A stretch of DNA of 33,860 nucleotides from Planctomycetales bacterium (GTDB lineage: Bacteria; Planctomycetota; Planctomycetia; Isosphaerales; Isosphaeraceae): assembly GCA_027452145.1 (NCBI GenBank), contig DAIDHB010000376.1:1-33860 (forward strand), in the 5' to 3' direction. The position numbers and the translations under genes are program-made. The notes beneath the pieces are model-generated. The model saw only the letters and a list, made by a program, of their open reading frames with translations, had not been told where the DNA came from and did not search any database. Below, piece by piece: positions 25,280-32,103 of the stretch; position 1 is the stretch's first letter; each line of letters opens with the position of its first letter.

Positions 25280-26746
25280 TCAGCGCGGCAGGAGACCGCC
25301 ATGCCGGTAATCCGCTCGCATCACGACCTTCGGCCCGGATACGACGTGGGACGACCGGGCAACCAACGCGGCCCGCTGTCGTGTCGCCGAATGAGCTTTC
25401 GACGGCGAGAAGCCGATCGAGAACGTCCCGCCGTTACTGGTCAGCGGGATCGGCTGGTTCGCGTAGCCACTCGGAGGAGTCACCCGCGCGGTGACCACGT
25501 AGGTTCCGGCCGGGAGTTGCCCTGTGGTGAGGGCCCAGCTCCCATCGGCACCGGCCACCGTCTCGCCCAGGTAGATGGACTTCTTGTTCTTCTTGTGCAA
25601 GGGCTGCCCGTAGAGCTGGACGAGTCCGAAGGCCGCGGCGGTCCCTCCGAACGTCGGCTGCCGTGTGGCGGTGATGCCCTGGGCCGCATCCGGCCCATTG
25701 TTGTAGACCGACAGCAGGCCGCCGGTGAAGGCGAAGGTCGGGCTAGGGCTGCCGATGGTCGCGGTGCTGCTGGTGCCCGCGGCCTGGTTGGTCACCAGCG
25801 TGATCACCTGGACCGTCACCGCGTACGAACCGGGACCGGCATAGGTGTGATTCCCGGCGATGGCGAATGCACCGTCGCCCTGCGCGGTGATTATGCCGGC
25901 GCTGGCCGCGCCGTCGCCCCAGTTGATCGTCGCCTGGAAGTCAGTCGCCGAATCGGAGAGATAGGGATCGAGGAATGTCGCGACGGTCGCATTCGTCAAC
26001 GGGACGCCCGCGCTGCCGGTGATCGGATTCGGCAGCACATTCACCGGCAATTCCGAGACGACGGCCGTCGAGTTCACCACCGTCTGCTGGCCGCCCGGGG
26101 AGACGATGGTGACGGTCACGGGGAAGGTCCCGGCCTTCTGGTAGGTGTTGGCCCCGATGACCTGGAAACCTCCGTAGTACGTCGTGCCGATCGAGGCCGG
26201 AGTGTGGGTGTTCACTCCATCGCCCCAGTTGACGAAAGCCTGGAAATCCGACGCAGTGGCATACTGATTCGACGAGTAGAATGACGCGACGACGCCGGAG
26301 AACGGGGCCTGCCGCTGAGGATTGATCGTCGTCGTCGACCCGTAAAGCGCGGCGTCGGTCACCGTCGCCGTCCCGCTGCCCTGGGCGCTGGAATTGTTCG
26401 CGCCGGTCAACACGACCGTGACCGGGTAACTGCCGGGCTGCTTGTAGATGTTTGGAGAATAGATGGCGTAGCTGGACGGGCCGGTGGGGACGATCGTGCC
26501 GGTCGTGGTGAGATTCACGGCTCCCGGCCAGTAGATCGTCGCGTCGTAATCGGCCGTCGTCCCCTGGACGTCGCCGGCGGCGAAGGTCGCCACGATGCCG
26601 GAATAGCTCCGGCCCGCGACGACCGAGATCGGGCTGACCTGTAACGTCAGCAAGCAGCGAGTCTCCAGGCGCTGGACCCAGGCGAATAGGGGTCGAGAAG
26701 GGCGGAGCTTCGACGTCGAGCGGGCAGGCCAGTCGAGGATAGTCAT
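25280..26746 (-). CDS. Exported surface protein with PKD-like repeats and planctomycete N-terminal LExRxLLx motif
   Basis: 488 aa. The N-terminus has a basic stretch and then LETRCLLT (27-34), matching the LExRxLLx motif that planctomycetes place at the start of many exported proteins. Three beta-sandwich repeats of ~85-100 residues follow; the clearest two share SDFQAFVNWGDG / TDFQATINWGDG and end GTFPVTVTI / GSYAVTVQV, as in PKD-like domains. A fourth C-terminal domain (~350-450) resembles an Ig or carboxypeptidase-regulatory fold (GSWALTTGQLPAGTYVVTAR). The composition is rich in Thr/Ser/Ala/Gly, as in surface adhesins. The end is basic. ATG 26746 has AGGGGA nine bases upstream; ATG 26755 has none at usable spacing. 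No enzyme motif is visible. Confidence 0.8.
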   Translation of the reverse strand: MTILDWPARSTSKLRPSRPLFAWVQRLETRCLLTLQVSPISVVAGRSYSGIVATFAAGDVQGTTADYDATIYWPGAVNLTTTGTIVPTGPSSYAIYSPNIYKQPGSYPVTVVLTGANNSSAQGSGTATVTDAALYGSTTTINPQRQAPFSGVVASFYSSNQYATASDFQAFVNWGDGVNTHTPASIGTTYYGGFQVIGANTYQKAGTFPVTVTIVSPGGQQTVVNSTAVVSELPVNVLPNPITGSAGVPLTNATVATFLDPYLSDSATDFQATINWGDGAASAGIITAQGDGAFAIAGNHTYAGPGSYAVTVQVITLVTNQAAGTSSTATIGSPSPTFAFTGGLLSVYNNGPDAAQGITATRQPTFGGTAAAFGLVQLYGQPLHKKNKKSIYLGETVAGADGSWALTTGQLPAGTYVVTARVTPPSGYANQPIPLTSNGGTFSIGFSPSKAHSATRQRAALVARSSHVVSGPKVVMRADYRHGGLLPR

Positions 26747-26869
26747 GGTCCTCATTCCCCTTTCGCGGCGGGCCTCATGGTGGACGATCGGAATCGGCGG
26801 CCTCGACGGATCCTCCCCGAAGTCCCGGGGATGTATGTTGTGACGGTGGGAGCGGATCTTCCCTGCTCT

Positions 26870-27385
26870 CTACTTGCCGTGCTTCAGCCCGTGGAGGATG
26901 GCGATCCGAGCGGCCTCGATCGAGTTGTCCTGCCCGAGGGTGTAGAGTGAGACCGATGGAGCCGTCACGCCGGGCTGAGGGATCGTCTCGATCAACGAAT
27001 GTGCGAGCGAGCCCGGCGGCATCTGCTCCTTTGCCCCGATGATCTTCTTGTTCACAAGGTGCTGCGGTACGGAGGCGTCCAGTAGTTGCTGGGCCAGCAA
27101 ATTGACGCGCTGCGTCGTGTACAGCGAGAAGGCGGCCATCGTCGCCGAGCTTGGATTCGGCACGTTCTGGATCGAGGTCAGGTACGTCGAGCGCGACTGA
27201 ATGTAATCGTTCTGGAACAGGTCGAACGCCTGGTTGACCTGGTCGGCCAGGGATTGGTGCGCCCCCCCCGAGATGGCCTGCGCGTTGTGCGCGACGGCGA
27301 TCAGGGCGGGCGCCATGCGACTGAGGACGATCCGGCCCTCAAGCGGAACCGGCTGGCCCGGAATGAAGCGAGATCTGCGAATCAT
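26870..27385 (-). CDS. Hypothetical exported protein with LEGRIVLS N-terminal motif (171 aa)
   Basis: The N-terminus MIRRSRFIPGQPVPLEGRIV, followed by LS, matches the same planctomycete LExRxLLx pattern as the neighbouring PKD-type protein. The next ~150 residues are helical and rich in Gln, Ser and Ala (SLADQVNQAFDLFQNDYIQS, RVNLLAQQLLDA), ending in HGLKHGK. I recognise no family. Helical segments between polar loops suggest a small extracellular or envelope protein. The open frame continues to 28129, but the extension overlaps cydB antisense-phase and looks like shadow sequence, so ATG 27385 is used; AGGG lies about ten bases upstream. A promoter-like site and a hairpin lie further upstream. 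It is co-directional with the PKD-type gene, 123 bases before it. Confidence 0.65.
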   Translation of the reverse strand: MIRRSRFIPGQPVPLEGRIVLSRMAPALIAVAHNAQAISGGAHQSLADQVNQAFDLFQNDYIQSRSTYLTSIQNVPNPSSATMAAFSLYTTQRVNLLAQQLLDASVPQHLVNKKIIGAKEQMPPGSLAHSLIETIPQPGVTAPSVSLYTLGQDNSIEAARIAILHGLKHGK

Positions 27386-27468
27386 GGCGTGGCGACCCTG
27401 GGGGGATTGAGGCTCATCAGAAGAAGGCGCGGTCGAAGAAATGCGAGACCGGCCCGTGCCCTGGAGAC

Positions 27469-27488
27469 GCCCTCTCGGACGAGAGGGC
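27469..27488. other. Perfect 8-bp hairpin between cydB and the 171-aa gene
   Basis: GCCCTCTC, loop GGAC, GAGAGGGC. It lies about 160 bases downstream of the cydB stop on the minus strand and in the leader of the 171-aa gene. There is no following U-tract, so a classical intrinsic terminator is not shown. It could be a leader structure. Confidence 0.4.
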
Positions 27489-27509
27489 TCCGAGCGTCGC
27501 ATACGGGGT

Positions 27510-27518
27510 ATTGTAACA
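27510..27518 (-). promoter_or_regulatory. Candidate extended -10 promoter for the 171-aa gene
   Basis: The minus strand reads TGTTACAAT, an extended -10 with TACAAT matching 5 of 6 consensus bases. No convincing -35 lies at 17 bases. It would place the start of transcription about 120 bases ahead of ATG 27385, and the hairpin at 27469-27488 would then be transcribed. Confidence 0.35.
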
Positions 27519-27645
27519 CAGAGAGGATTGTGGTGGATAGAATCGGGTTTCCTTTCCGGGCAGCGAACAGGTGATCGATCCGACGCCGGTCTGTGTCCGC
27601 CCGACGGGGCAGTGCCGCCGGCGGAGAGCGCGCCCCGGGCGGCGA

Positions 27646-28692
27646 TCAATAGTGGTGCCCGCCCGCTTCGGGGACGACCTTGCCCCGGAACGATCGGAAC
27701 ACCGTGAAGAAGTAGGCCGCCGTCAGCGTGGCGCCGACGGTCCACCAGGCCAGGGCGGTCCGCAGCCCGTGGGCTGCCGCCGCGGAGTTCTGCGCGGTCA
27801 GGCCGTGCGCCGGGTCGATCGTCGACCGCAGCCAGTACGGATAGTTTCCGGCCATCGCGGCTCCCAGCAGTCCCAGCAGCACCGCGCATGACGACAGGAA
27901 TGCCGCCAGTTCGGCGCCTCGACGCAGGAAGTAGAACCCGCCCGCGGCGCCGCCGATCATCAGGAGGACGAACACCAGCGCCCACGGCCGGTGCAGCAGG
28001 TTGGCCATCACCTCGGGCCGGACCCACCAGGTTCCTAGCGTCGCCGCGACCCAGAACGGCACCGAGACCGTCCACGCCCGTCGCGCCCAGGCTCGGCTCC
28101 GCTCCTGGACGGCGCCCGTGGTCTTCCACACCAGGTAGAACCCGCCGTGGGCCGTCAGCAGGCAGAGCGCCAGGGCGCCGACGATGGTTGTGTACCAGTC
28201 GAAGACGCCCGGGTGCGGCCCGACACGCAGGTTGGTGAACAGCGGCAGAAAGAAGACGCCCGCCTCGTTCAGCGGCACCCCGCGCACCACGTTTCCGATC
28301 GCCGTGCCGAGCACCAGCGCCAGGAGAGCCGACGAGACGGAGAAGACCGAGTCCCAGAACTCACGCCACAGCGGGTTGTCGTGGTGCGACCGAACCGCGA
28401 TCGCGACCCCGCGCAGGATCAGCAGCCACAGCACCACCATGAGCGCCAGGTAGAACCCGCTAAACGCCGAGGCATAGGTCTTCGGAAACGCCAGGAACAG
28501 CACGCCTCCGGCCGCGATCAGCCAGACCTCGTTCCCGTCCCAGACCGGCTCGATGCTCGCCAGCACCGTCTGGCGCTCCGCCTCGGTTCGCGCCACCACG
28601 CGGTGCAGGACACCCACGCCGAAGTCGAACCCATCCAGCACGACGTAGATCGCGAGCATGCCGGAGAGGATCACGAACCAGAGCGTCTCCAT
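27646..28692 (-). CDS. cydB: Cytochrome bd-type quinol oxidase subunit II
   Basis: 348 aa, multi-helix membrane protein. Seen: the N-terminal signature VVLDGFDFGVG (Asp20, Asp23) and IEPVWDGNEVWLIAAGGVLF (Trp51, Asp52, Asn54, Glu55), which identify CydB. With CydA it forms a terminal oxidase that takes electrons from quinol and reduces oxygen to water, with high oxygen affinity in many bacteria. CydB carries no haem itself but forms the dimer. The start ATG at 28692 shares one base with the cydA stop (TGATG) and has GGGGAGG about seven bases upstream. The open frame upstream to 29007 lies inside cydA and is a shadow. No cydX-like mini-gene is visible after it. Confidence 0.93.
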   Translation of the reverse strand: METLWFVILSGMLAIYVVLDGFDFGVGVLHRVVARTEAERQTVLASIEPVWDGNEVWLIAAGGVLFLAFPKTYASAFSGFYLALMVVLWLLILRGVAIAVRSHHDNPLWREFWDSVFSVSSALLALVLGTAIGNVVRGVPLNEAGVFFLPLFTNLRVGPHPGVFDWYTTIVGALALCLLTAHGGFYLVWKTTGAVQERSRAWARRAWTVSVPFWVAATLGTWWVRPEVMANLLHRPWALVFVLLMIGGAAGGFYFLRRGAELAAFLSSCAVLLGLLGAAMAGNYPYWLRSTIDPAHGLTAQNSAAAAHGLRTALAWWTVGATLTAAYFFTVFRSFRGKVVPEAGGHHY

Positions 28693-30080
28693 CAGCGATC
28701 CTCCCCTTCGGCCTCGGCATGAGATTGATGCGCGTCGGCCGAGGCCGACGTCGGGACGGGTCTGGGCTGGGGGCCGCTCCCGATCAGATGCACGACCTGC
28801 AACAGGAAGATCATTCCCAGGAGCAGGTACATCCCGGCGAAGCCGAGCGTCGTGAAGACGACGTCGCCGGCGCTCACCTGGGGCGACGAGGCATCCACGG
28901 TGCGCTGAAGCCCGTACACGACCCACGGCTGACGCCCCAGCTCGGCCGTCCACCATCCCGCCGTGTTGGCGATGAATGGGAAGGGGGCCGAGAGCATCAG
29001 GACCCACAGCATCCGCCGATTCTGCTCAAGGCGCCCACGCCACAGCAGGTAAGCCGCCGAGCCCATCACGATGAGGAACATCGTCCCCAGGCCGGCCATG
29101 ATGTGATACGAGTAATAGAGCAATTCGATGTTGTGCGGCCAGTCCTGCCGGGGGAAGTCCTCGAGCCCCTTCACGGTGCTGCCGAAGCTGCCGTAGGCCA
29201 GGAAGCTGAGGATTCCCGGCACGACGATCGGGTTCTCGAGCCGGTGGTGAGGTACGTCCGGCTGACCGATGATCGCCAGTTCGGCCCGCGGCCCGCTGTG
29301 AAAAACGCCTTCCATCGCGGCGAGCGTCACGGGCTGATGCTCGGCGACCATCTTGCCGTGCTGGTCGCCCGTCGGGAACAGGACCACGATGCACGCGATG
29401 ATCCCGACGACGACGCCCGTCCGCAGGGCGATCGCCGCCTGATCCTTCTGCTGGCCCATGAGGGTCCAGTAGGCGCCGATGGAGGCGACGATGAACGAGC
29501 CGGTGATGACGGACGCCGTCATGTTGTGGGCGTACTGCCAGGCCGCCCAGGGGTTGAGCACGAAGGCGGCGAAGTCGGCCAGTTGCAGGGTTCCGTCCTC
29601 GGCGATCCGATGACCGACCGGGTACTGCATGAACGCGTTGGTCGCGATGATGAAGTAGCCCGACAGCCACGAGCCGAGGAACATCGCGACCGCCGTGGCC
29701 AGGTGCCAGCGCGGGCCGAGCTTCCGCTCTCCGAACAAGAAGAGCCCGAGGAACGCGGATTCGAGGAAGAAGGCGAAGACGCCCTCCAGGGCCAGCGTCT
29801 GCCCGATCACGCCGCCCGCGTGCTGCGAGAACCTCGACCAGTTCGTCCCAAACTGGAACTCGAGCGGGATGCCCGTCACGACTCCCATGGCGAAGCTGAG
29901 CGCGAAGATCCGCCCCCAGAACCGCGCGGCGATGTTGTAGTTCTCGTCGCCTTTGCGAATGGCCCGGATTTTCCAGATCAACAGCAAGAGCACCAGGCCC
30001 ATCGTGAGCTGGGGGAACAGATAGTGAAATGTCACCGTGAAGGTGAACTGGATTCGGTGCCAGATCAAGGCGTCGGTCAT
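28692..30080 (-). CDS. cydA: Cytochrome bd-type quinol oxidase subunit I, short Q-loop (CIO-like)
   Basis: 462 aa. Haem ligands are in place: His19, His185 (YAHNMTAS) and Met328 (YHIMAG). The proton-path acids Glu99 and Glu107 occur as ALEGVFAFFLES. The GRQPW motif (ELGRQPWVVYG) is present. The quinol loop after GDQHGKMVAEHQP is short, lacking the long insertion of the E. coli type, so this resembles the cyanide-insensitive (CIO) class. Nine or so hydrophobic helices place it in the cytoplasmic membrane. The C-terminal ~25 residues are polar and His/Glu/Ala-rich. The ribosome site is a GGGGA about seven bases upstream. It begins a two-gene operon with cydB, and lies about 140 bases downstream of the tRNA cluster on the same strand. 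Confidence 0.94.
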   Translation of the reverse strand: MTDALIWHRIQFTFTVTFHYLFPQLTMGLVLLLLIWKIRAIRKGDENYNIAARFWGRIFALSFAMGVVTGIPLEFQFGTNWSRFSQHAGGVIGQTLALEGVFAFFLESAFLGLFLFGERKLGPRWHLATAVAMFLGSWLSGYFIIATNAFMQYPVGHRIAEDGTLQLADFAAFVLNPWAAWQYAHNMTASVITGSFIVASIGAYWTLMGQQKDQAAIALRTGVVVGIIACIVVLFPTGDQHGKMVAEHQPVTLAAMEGVFHSGPRAELAIIGQPDVPHHRLENPIVVPGILSFLAYGSFGSTVKGLEDFPRQDWPHNIELLYYSYHIMAGLGTMFLIVMGSAAYLLWRGRLEQNRRMLWVLMLSAPFPFIANTAGWWTAELGRQPWVVYGLQRTVDASSPQVSAGDVVFTTLGFAGMYLLLGMIFLLQVVHLIGSGPQPRPVPTSASADAHQSHAEAEGEDR

Positions 30081-30221
30081 CGGGTGTCCCCGGCGGGCCT
30101 GGGAAGTTGCGAGGTGTTCGTCCCAGACACCTTAGCCGACGCGCCGGCTGCCGACAATGGAAAGGATCGCCTCCGCGAGGTGCGGTCGGCGGCGGCGCCC
30201 AGCGATGACACGCTCACGAAA

Positions 30222-30292
30222 AGACGCCGGTGGGAGTCGAACCCACTTCGGCCGGGTTGCAACCGGCTGCCTGGCCGTCTGGCTCCAGCGTC
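30222..30292 (-). tRNA. tRNA-Cys (GCA), non-canonical core
   Basis: 71 nt without encoded CCA. The acceptor GACGCTG pairs with CGGCGTC, discriminator U73 as expected for Cys. The anticodon stem GCCGG/CCGGC encloses loop TTGCAAC, giving anticodon GCA. The T arm GTGGG-TTCGACT-CCCAC is regular. Positions 8-9 read GA instead of the near-universal U8, and the D arm has only three good pairs (GCC/GGC). Confidence 0.75.
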
Positions 30293-30325
30293 GGGAATCA
30301 GGGGTCCATTTGTCGAGAGATGACA

Positions 30326-30398
30326 TGTCCTCGCCAGGAATCGAACCTGGTCTCCGACCTTCGCAAGGTCGTGTGCGGTTCCGGCACACTCCGAGGAC
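30326..30398 (-). tRNA. tRNA-Arg (GCG), non-canonical core
   Basis: 73 nt without encoded CCA. The acceptor GTCCTCG pairs perfectly with CGAGGAC, discriminator A. The anticodon loop TTGCGAA between GACC and GGTC gives GCG, reading CGC and CGU. The D arm has an extended five-pair stem (GTGTG/CACAC) with loop CCGGAACCG, and GA in place of U8. A20 after GG fits arginine identity. T arm CCAGG-TTCGATT-CCTGG. Bacteria normally read these codons with inosine-modified ACG. Confidence 0.72.
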
Positions 30399-30440
30399 GT
30401 GGTTTTCCACGACGGGCGGATGATCCGCCCAGGTCGCCGA

Positions 30441-30511
30441 TCCCCCGCCCGGGAATCGAACCCGGCCCTGCGGCTTCGAAGACCGCCGTGCCGCCGACAC
30501 ACCCACGGGGA
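30441..30511 (-). tRNA. tRNA-Arg (UCG), non-canonical core
   Basis: 71 nt without encoded CCA. The acceptor TCCCCGT pairs with GCGGGGG through two G-U pairs, discriminator A. Loop CTTCGAA between GCGGT and GCCGC gives UCG, reading CGA and possibly CGG. The D arm is GTGT-GTCGGCG-GCAC. Positions 8-9 are GG instead of U8. The T arm CCGGG-TTCGATT-CCCGG is regular. Confidence 0.68.
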
Positions 30512-30535
30512 TACCAAAGGCAAAGTCAAGTCAAG

Positions 30536-30608
30536 TGCCCTCGCCAGGAGTCGAACCTGGTCCACGACCTCCGGAGGGTCGTGTGCGATTCCGTCACACT
30601 CCAAGGGC
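30536..30608 (-). tRNA. tRNA-Arg (CCG), non-canonical core
   Basis: 73 nt without encoded CCA. The acceptor GCCCTTG pairs with CGAGGGC, discriminator A. Loop CTCCGGA between CGACC and GGTCG gives CCG, reading CGG. The D arm GTGTG-ACGGAATCG-CACAC and the T arm CCAGG-TTCGACT-CCTGG make it a near paralogue of the GCG gene at 30326-30398. U8 is replaced by G. Confidence 0.75.
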
Positions 30609-30624
30609 GATCGCTCGTAAACAG

Positions 30625-30694
30625 CAGGGACGCAAGGAGTCGAACCCTGTCCGCGAGTTTTGGAGGCTCGCTGCTCTCCCAGGAGCACATCCCT
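30625..30694 (-). tRNA. tRNA-Trp (CCA), short
   Basis: 70 nt without encoded CCA. The acceptor AGGGATG pairs with CGTCCCT, discriminator G as expected for Trp. The loop CTCCAAA gives anticodon CCA. The anticodon stem includes a C-A mismatch at its top but an extra G-C pair at its base. U8 is present, but the D arm is short (GCTC/GAGC, six-base loop). T arm CAGGG-TTCGACT-CCTTG. Confidence 0.75.
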
Positions 30695-30822
30695 CTCGAG
30701 CGACCGGCGGCGGTTGCCGCCCGATCGCCGGTCACTACGAGAGATGGACGCTCGAGGCACCGAAAAGGTTCGCGCGCCTGCTGCAAGCCGTCGATCATCG
30801 CGACCGATCCTCATCCAGCCGG

Positions 30823-30867
30823 CGACCGCCCCGGCCCGGTACTGGGGCGCCGGGCCGGGCGCGGTCG
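30823..30867. terminator. Very stable GC hairpin between the 163-aa gene and the tRNA cluster
   Basis: Left arm CGACCGCCCCGGCCCGG (30823-30839) and right arm CCGGGCCGGGCGCGGTCG (30850-30867) pair along 17 bases with a single bulge, around a ten-base loop. It lies about 70 bases past the stop of the 163-aa gene and ahead of tRNA-Trp on the minus strand. No U-tract follows, so the terminator role is inferred from placement only. The rest of 30695-30936 shows nothing else I can support. Confidence 0.4.
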
Positions 30868-30936
30868 GGAGGAGGAGCTCCCTCCGACACGCGGGACTGG
30901 AATATTCCGATGCCGGAGCCAGGCTGGTCCGTTGGT

Positions 30937-31428
30937 TCAGTCAAGCTGGCCGATCGCCGTGAAGGAATGGTAGCGATTCGCGCAATCGTAGCCGCTGATC
31001 TCGAACCGCGCTCCGCGTGGCAGCGCAGAAATGGCTTGGGTCAGGCCGCGAGTGTTCCGGATCGTCCAGCGACGACCAGTCTCGGTCTCCACCAACTCGC
31101 TGATGATGTCACCAGGGTGGAGGCTCCGGACCCGACCAATGATGACCTTGCCGTCCTCACGCTGATACACCTGGCGAATTCGCGTGGCGGGCAGACCTGG
31201 ATCGACCCGGGCGATGATGACTGCGCGTATCCGTCCGTTGTCGAAGTTGCGGGTCCAGACGCCGAGGCGAGGTCGAGGCTCAGAAGGAGCAATCGTGATG
31301 AGCGGAACGTGCACGGTGGCGCCCGCCGGCCTCTCCTGGGCATCGGTGACGGCCGGCGCCAGGAGGAGCACGGCTGCTACCCCGAGCAGGGACGGGAGTC
31401 TCTCGGATCGTGCAGATTTGAGGCGCAT
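30937..31428 (-). CDS. Small exported protein with a PDZ-like segment (163 aa)
   Basis: Signal peptide at ~8-29 (LPSLLGVAAVLLLAPAVTDA, then QE). The mature part begins with a Pro/Arg-rich linker, then PRLGVWTRNFDNGRIRAVII, RVDPGLPATRIRQV, VRSLHPGDIISELVE and TRGLTQAISALPRGARFEIS. The order (LGV start, then PG-A turn, LHPGDII, and a helix before GARFEI) resembles a compact PDZ domain, which binds peptide termini. Two Tyr-rich and Cys-containing turns close it (GYDCANRYHSF). There is no protease domain, so it would be a stand-alone binding module (inference). The start has GAGG seven bases upstream; the longer frame to 32034 is not credible because it crosses the neighbouring small gene antisense-phase. 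Confidence 0.68.
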   Translation of the reverse strand: MRLKSARSERLPSLLGVAAVLLLAPAVTDAQERPAGATVHVPLITIAPSEPRPRLGVWTRNFDNGRIRAVIIARVDPGLPATRIRQVYQREDGKVIIGRVRSLHPGDIISELVETETGRRWTIRNTRGLTQAISALPRGARFEISGYDCANRYHSFTAIGQLD

Positions 31429-31649
31429 GAGGCTACCTCTACCGGTTTCGCGGCCGAGCCTCCGTGCAGCCAGAAGCCTGGGAGTGTTATGACGGCGGGC
31501 CCGGACCGAATGTACCGGGTCCGCCGTCGACGAGCAGTCGCCGAGGGCCGCGCGAGTCTTGCGGCATCGAGGCGACTGCTGAATGGTGATTACGAGCGGT
31601 CTTCCATACGCCAGGGCTAGGGCCGGGTCGCGTCCGTGCGGCGATCGGA

Positions 31650-31937
31650 TCAGTAGGCGTAGTACAGGTACTCGATCACGTACGCCTTCTTGGCAGCGAC
31701 GTTCGGATCGTTGTCGGCCTGCTCCTTCGTCAGGTATCGGGTGATGATCTCCGGCGCGCCTGTGACCGGGTTCGTCTTGTAGACGTGCCAGACGTGGTAG
31801 GTCGTCGCCGGCACATACTGCGCCGGGACGTAGTAACAGACCGGGTAGTAGCAGGTCTTGTGGCAGGCCTCGGCCTTGCCGGTGCCGCCGAATAGCATCG
31901 CCAGTCCGAGCAGACCGGACACGATCAACGTCCTCAT
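31650..31937 (-). CDS. Small exported Cys/Tyr-rich protein (95 aa)
   Basis: A signal peptide (VSGLLGLAMLFGGTGKAEA) is followed at once by CHKTCYYPVCYYVPAQYVPA, a Cys- and Tyr-rich stretch. Then comes a strand pair ending YLTKEQADNDPNVAAKKAY and a Tyr-rich end. Three cysteines near the mature N-terminus could form disulphides, a lipid anchor at the first Cys (no proper lipobox) or metal contacts. I recognise no named family; short Tyr/Cys-rich exported proteins are common in planctomycetes. The start is strongly supported by GGAGG eight bases upstream. The neighbour on the same strand is the 163-aa exported protein; 221 bases lie between, with no gene. Confidence 0.7.
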   Translation of the reverse strand: MRTLIVSGLLGLAMLFGGTGKAEACHKTCYYPVCYYVPAQYVPATTYHVWHVYKTNPVTGAPEIITRYLTKEQADNDPNVAAKKAYVIEYLYYAY

Positions 31938-32103
31938 CGCGCGCTCCTCCGTCGAGATGTGGGTGCCCTCGCACGGACGCCGGTGCCAGCCGGCCGCTAC
32001 ACTGGGGCTTGAATCCTCGCACCGCGGCCGACAATCAAGATGCGCGAGTGTTGCGGAACCTGCGCGGATCTTGCGGTTTTTTTTGCCCTCGACCGTGGGT
32101 CAC

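Noticed and set aside
28719..30323. 534-residue plus-strand open frame
   Set aside because: Antisense to cydA and running into the tRNA genes; Asp/Arg/His-rich shadow.
30230..31620. Plus- and minus-strand open frames across the tRNA cluster
   Set aside because: The DNA is explained by five tRNA cloverleafs; the translations repeat tRNA T-arm sequence (RQESNLV-like) and are artefacts.
32077..32084. T8 tract as a terminator
   Set aside because: It would end a plus-strand transcript, but no plus-strand gene precedes it and no convincing stem lies just before it.
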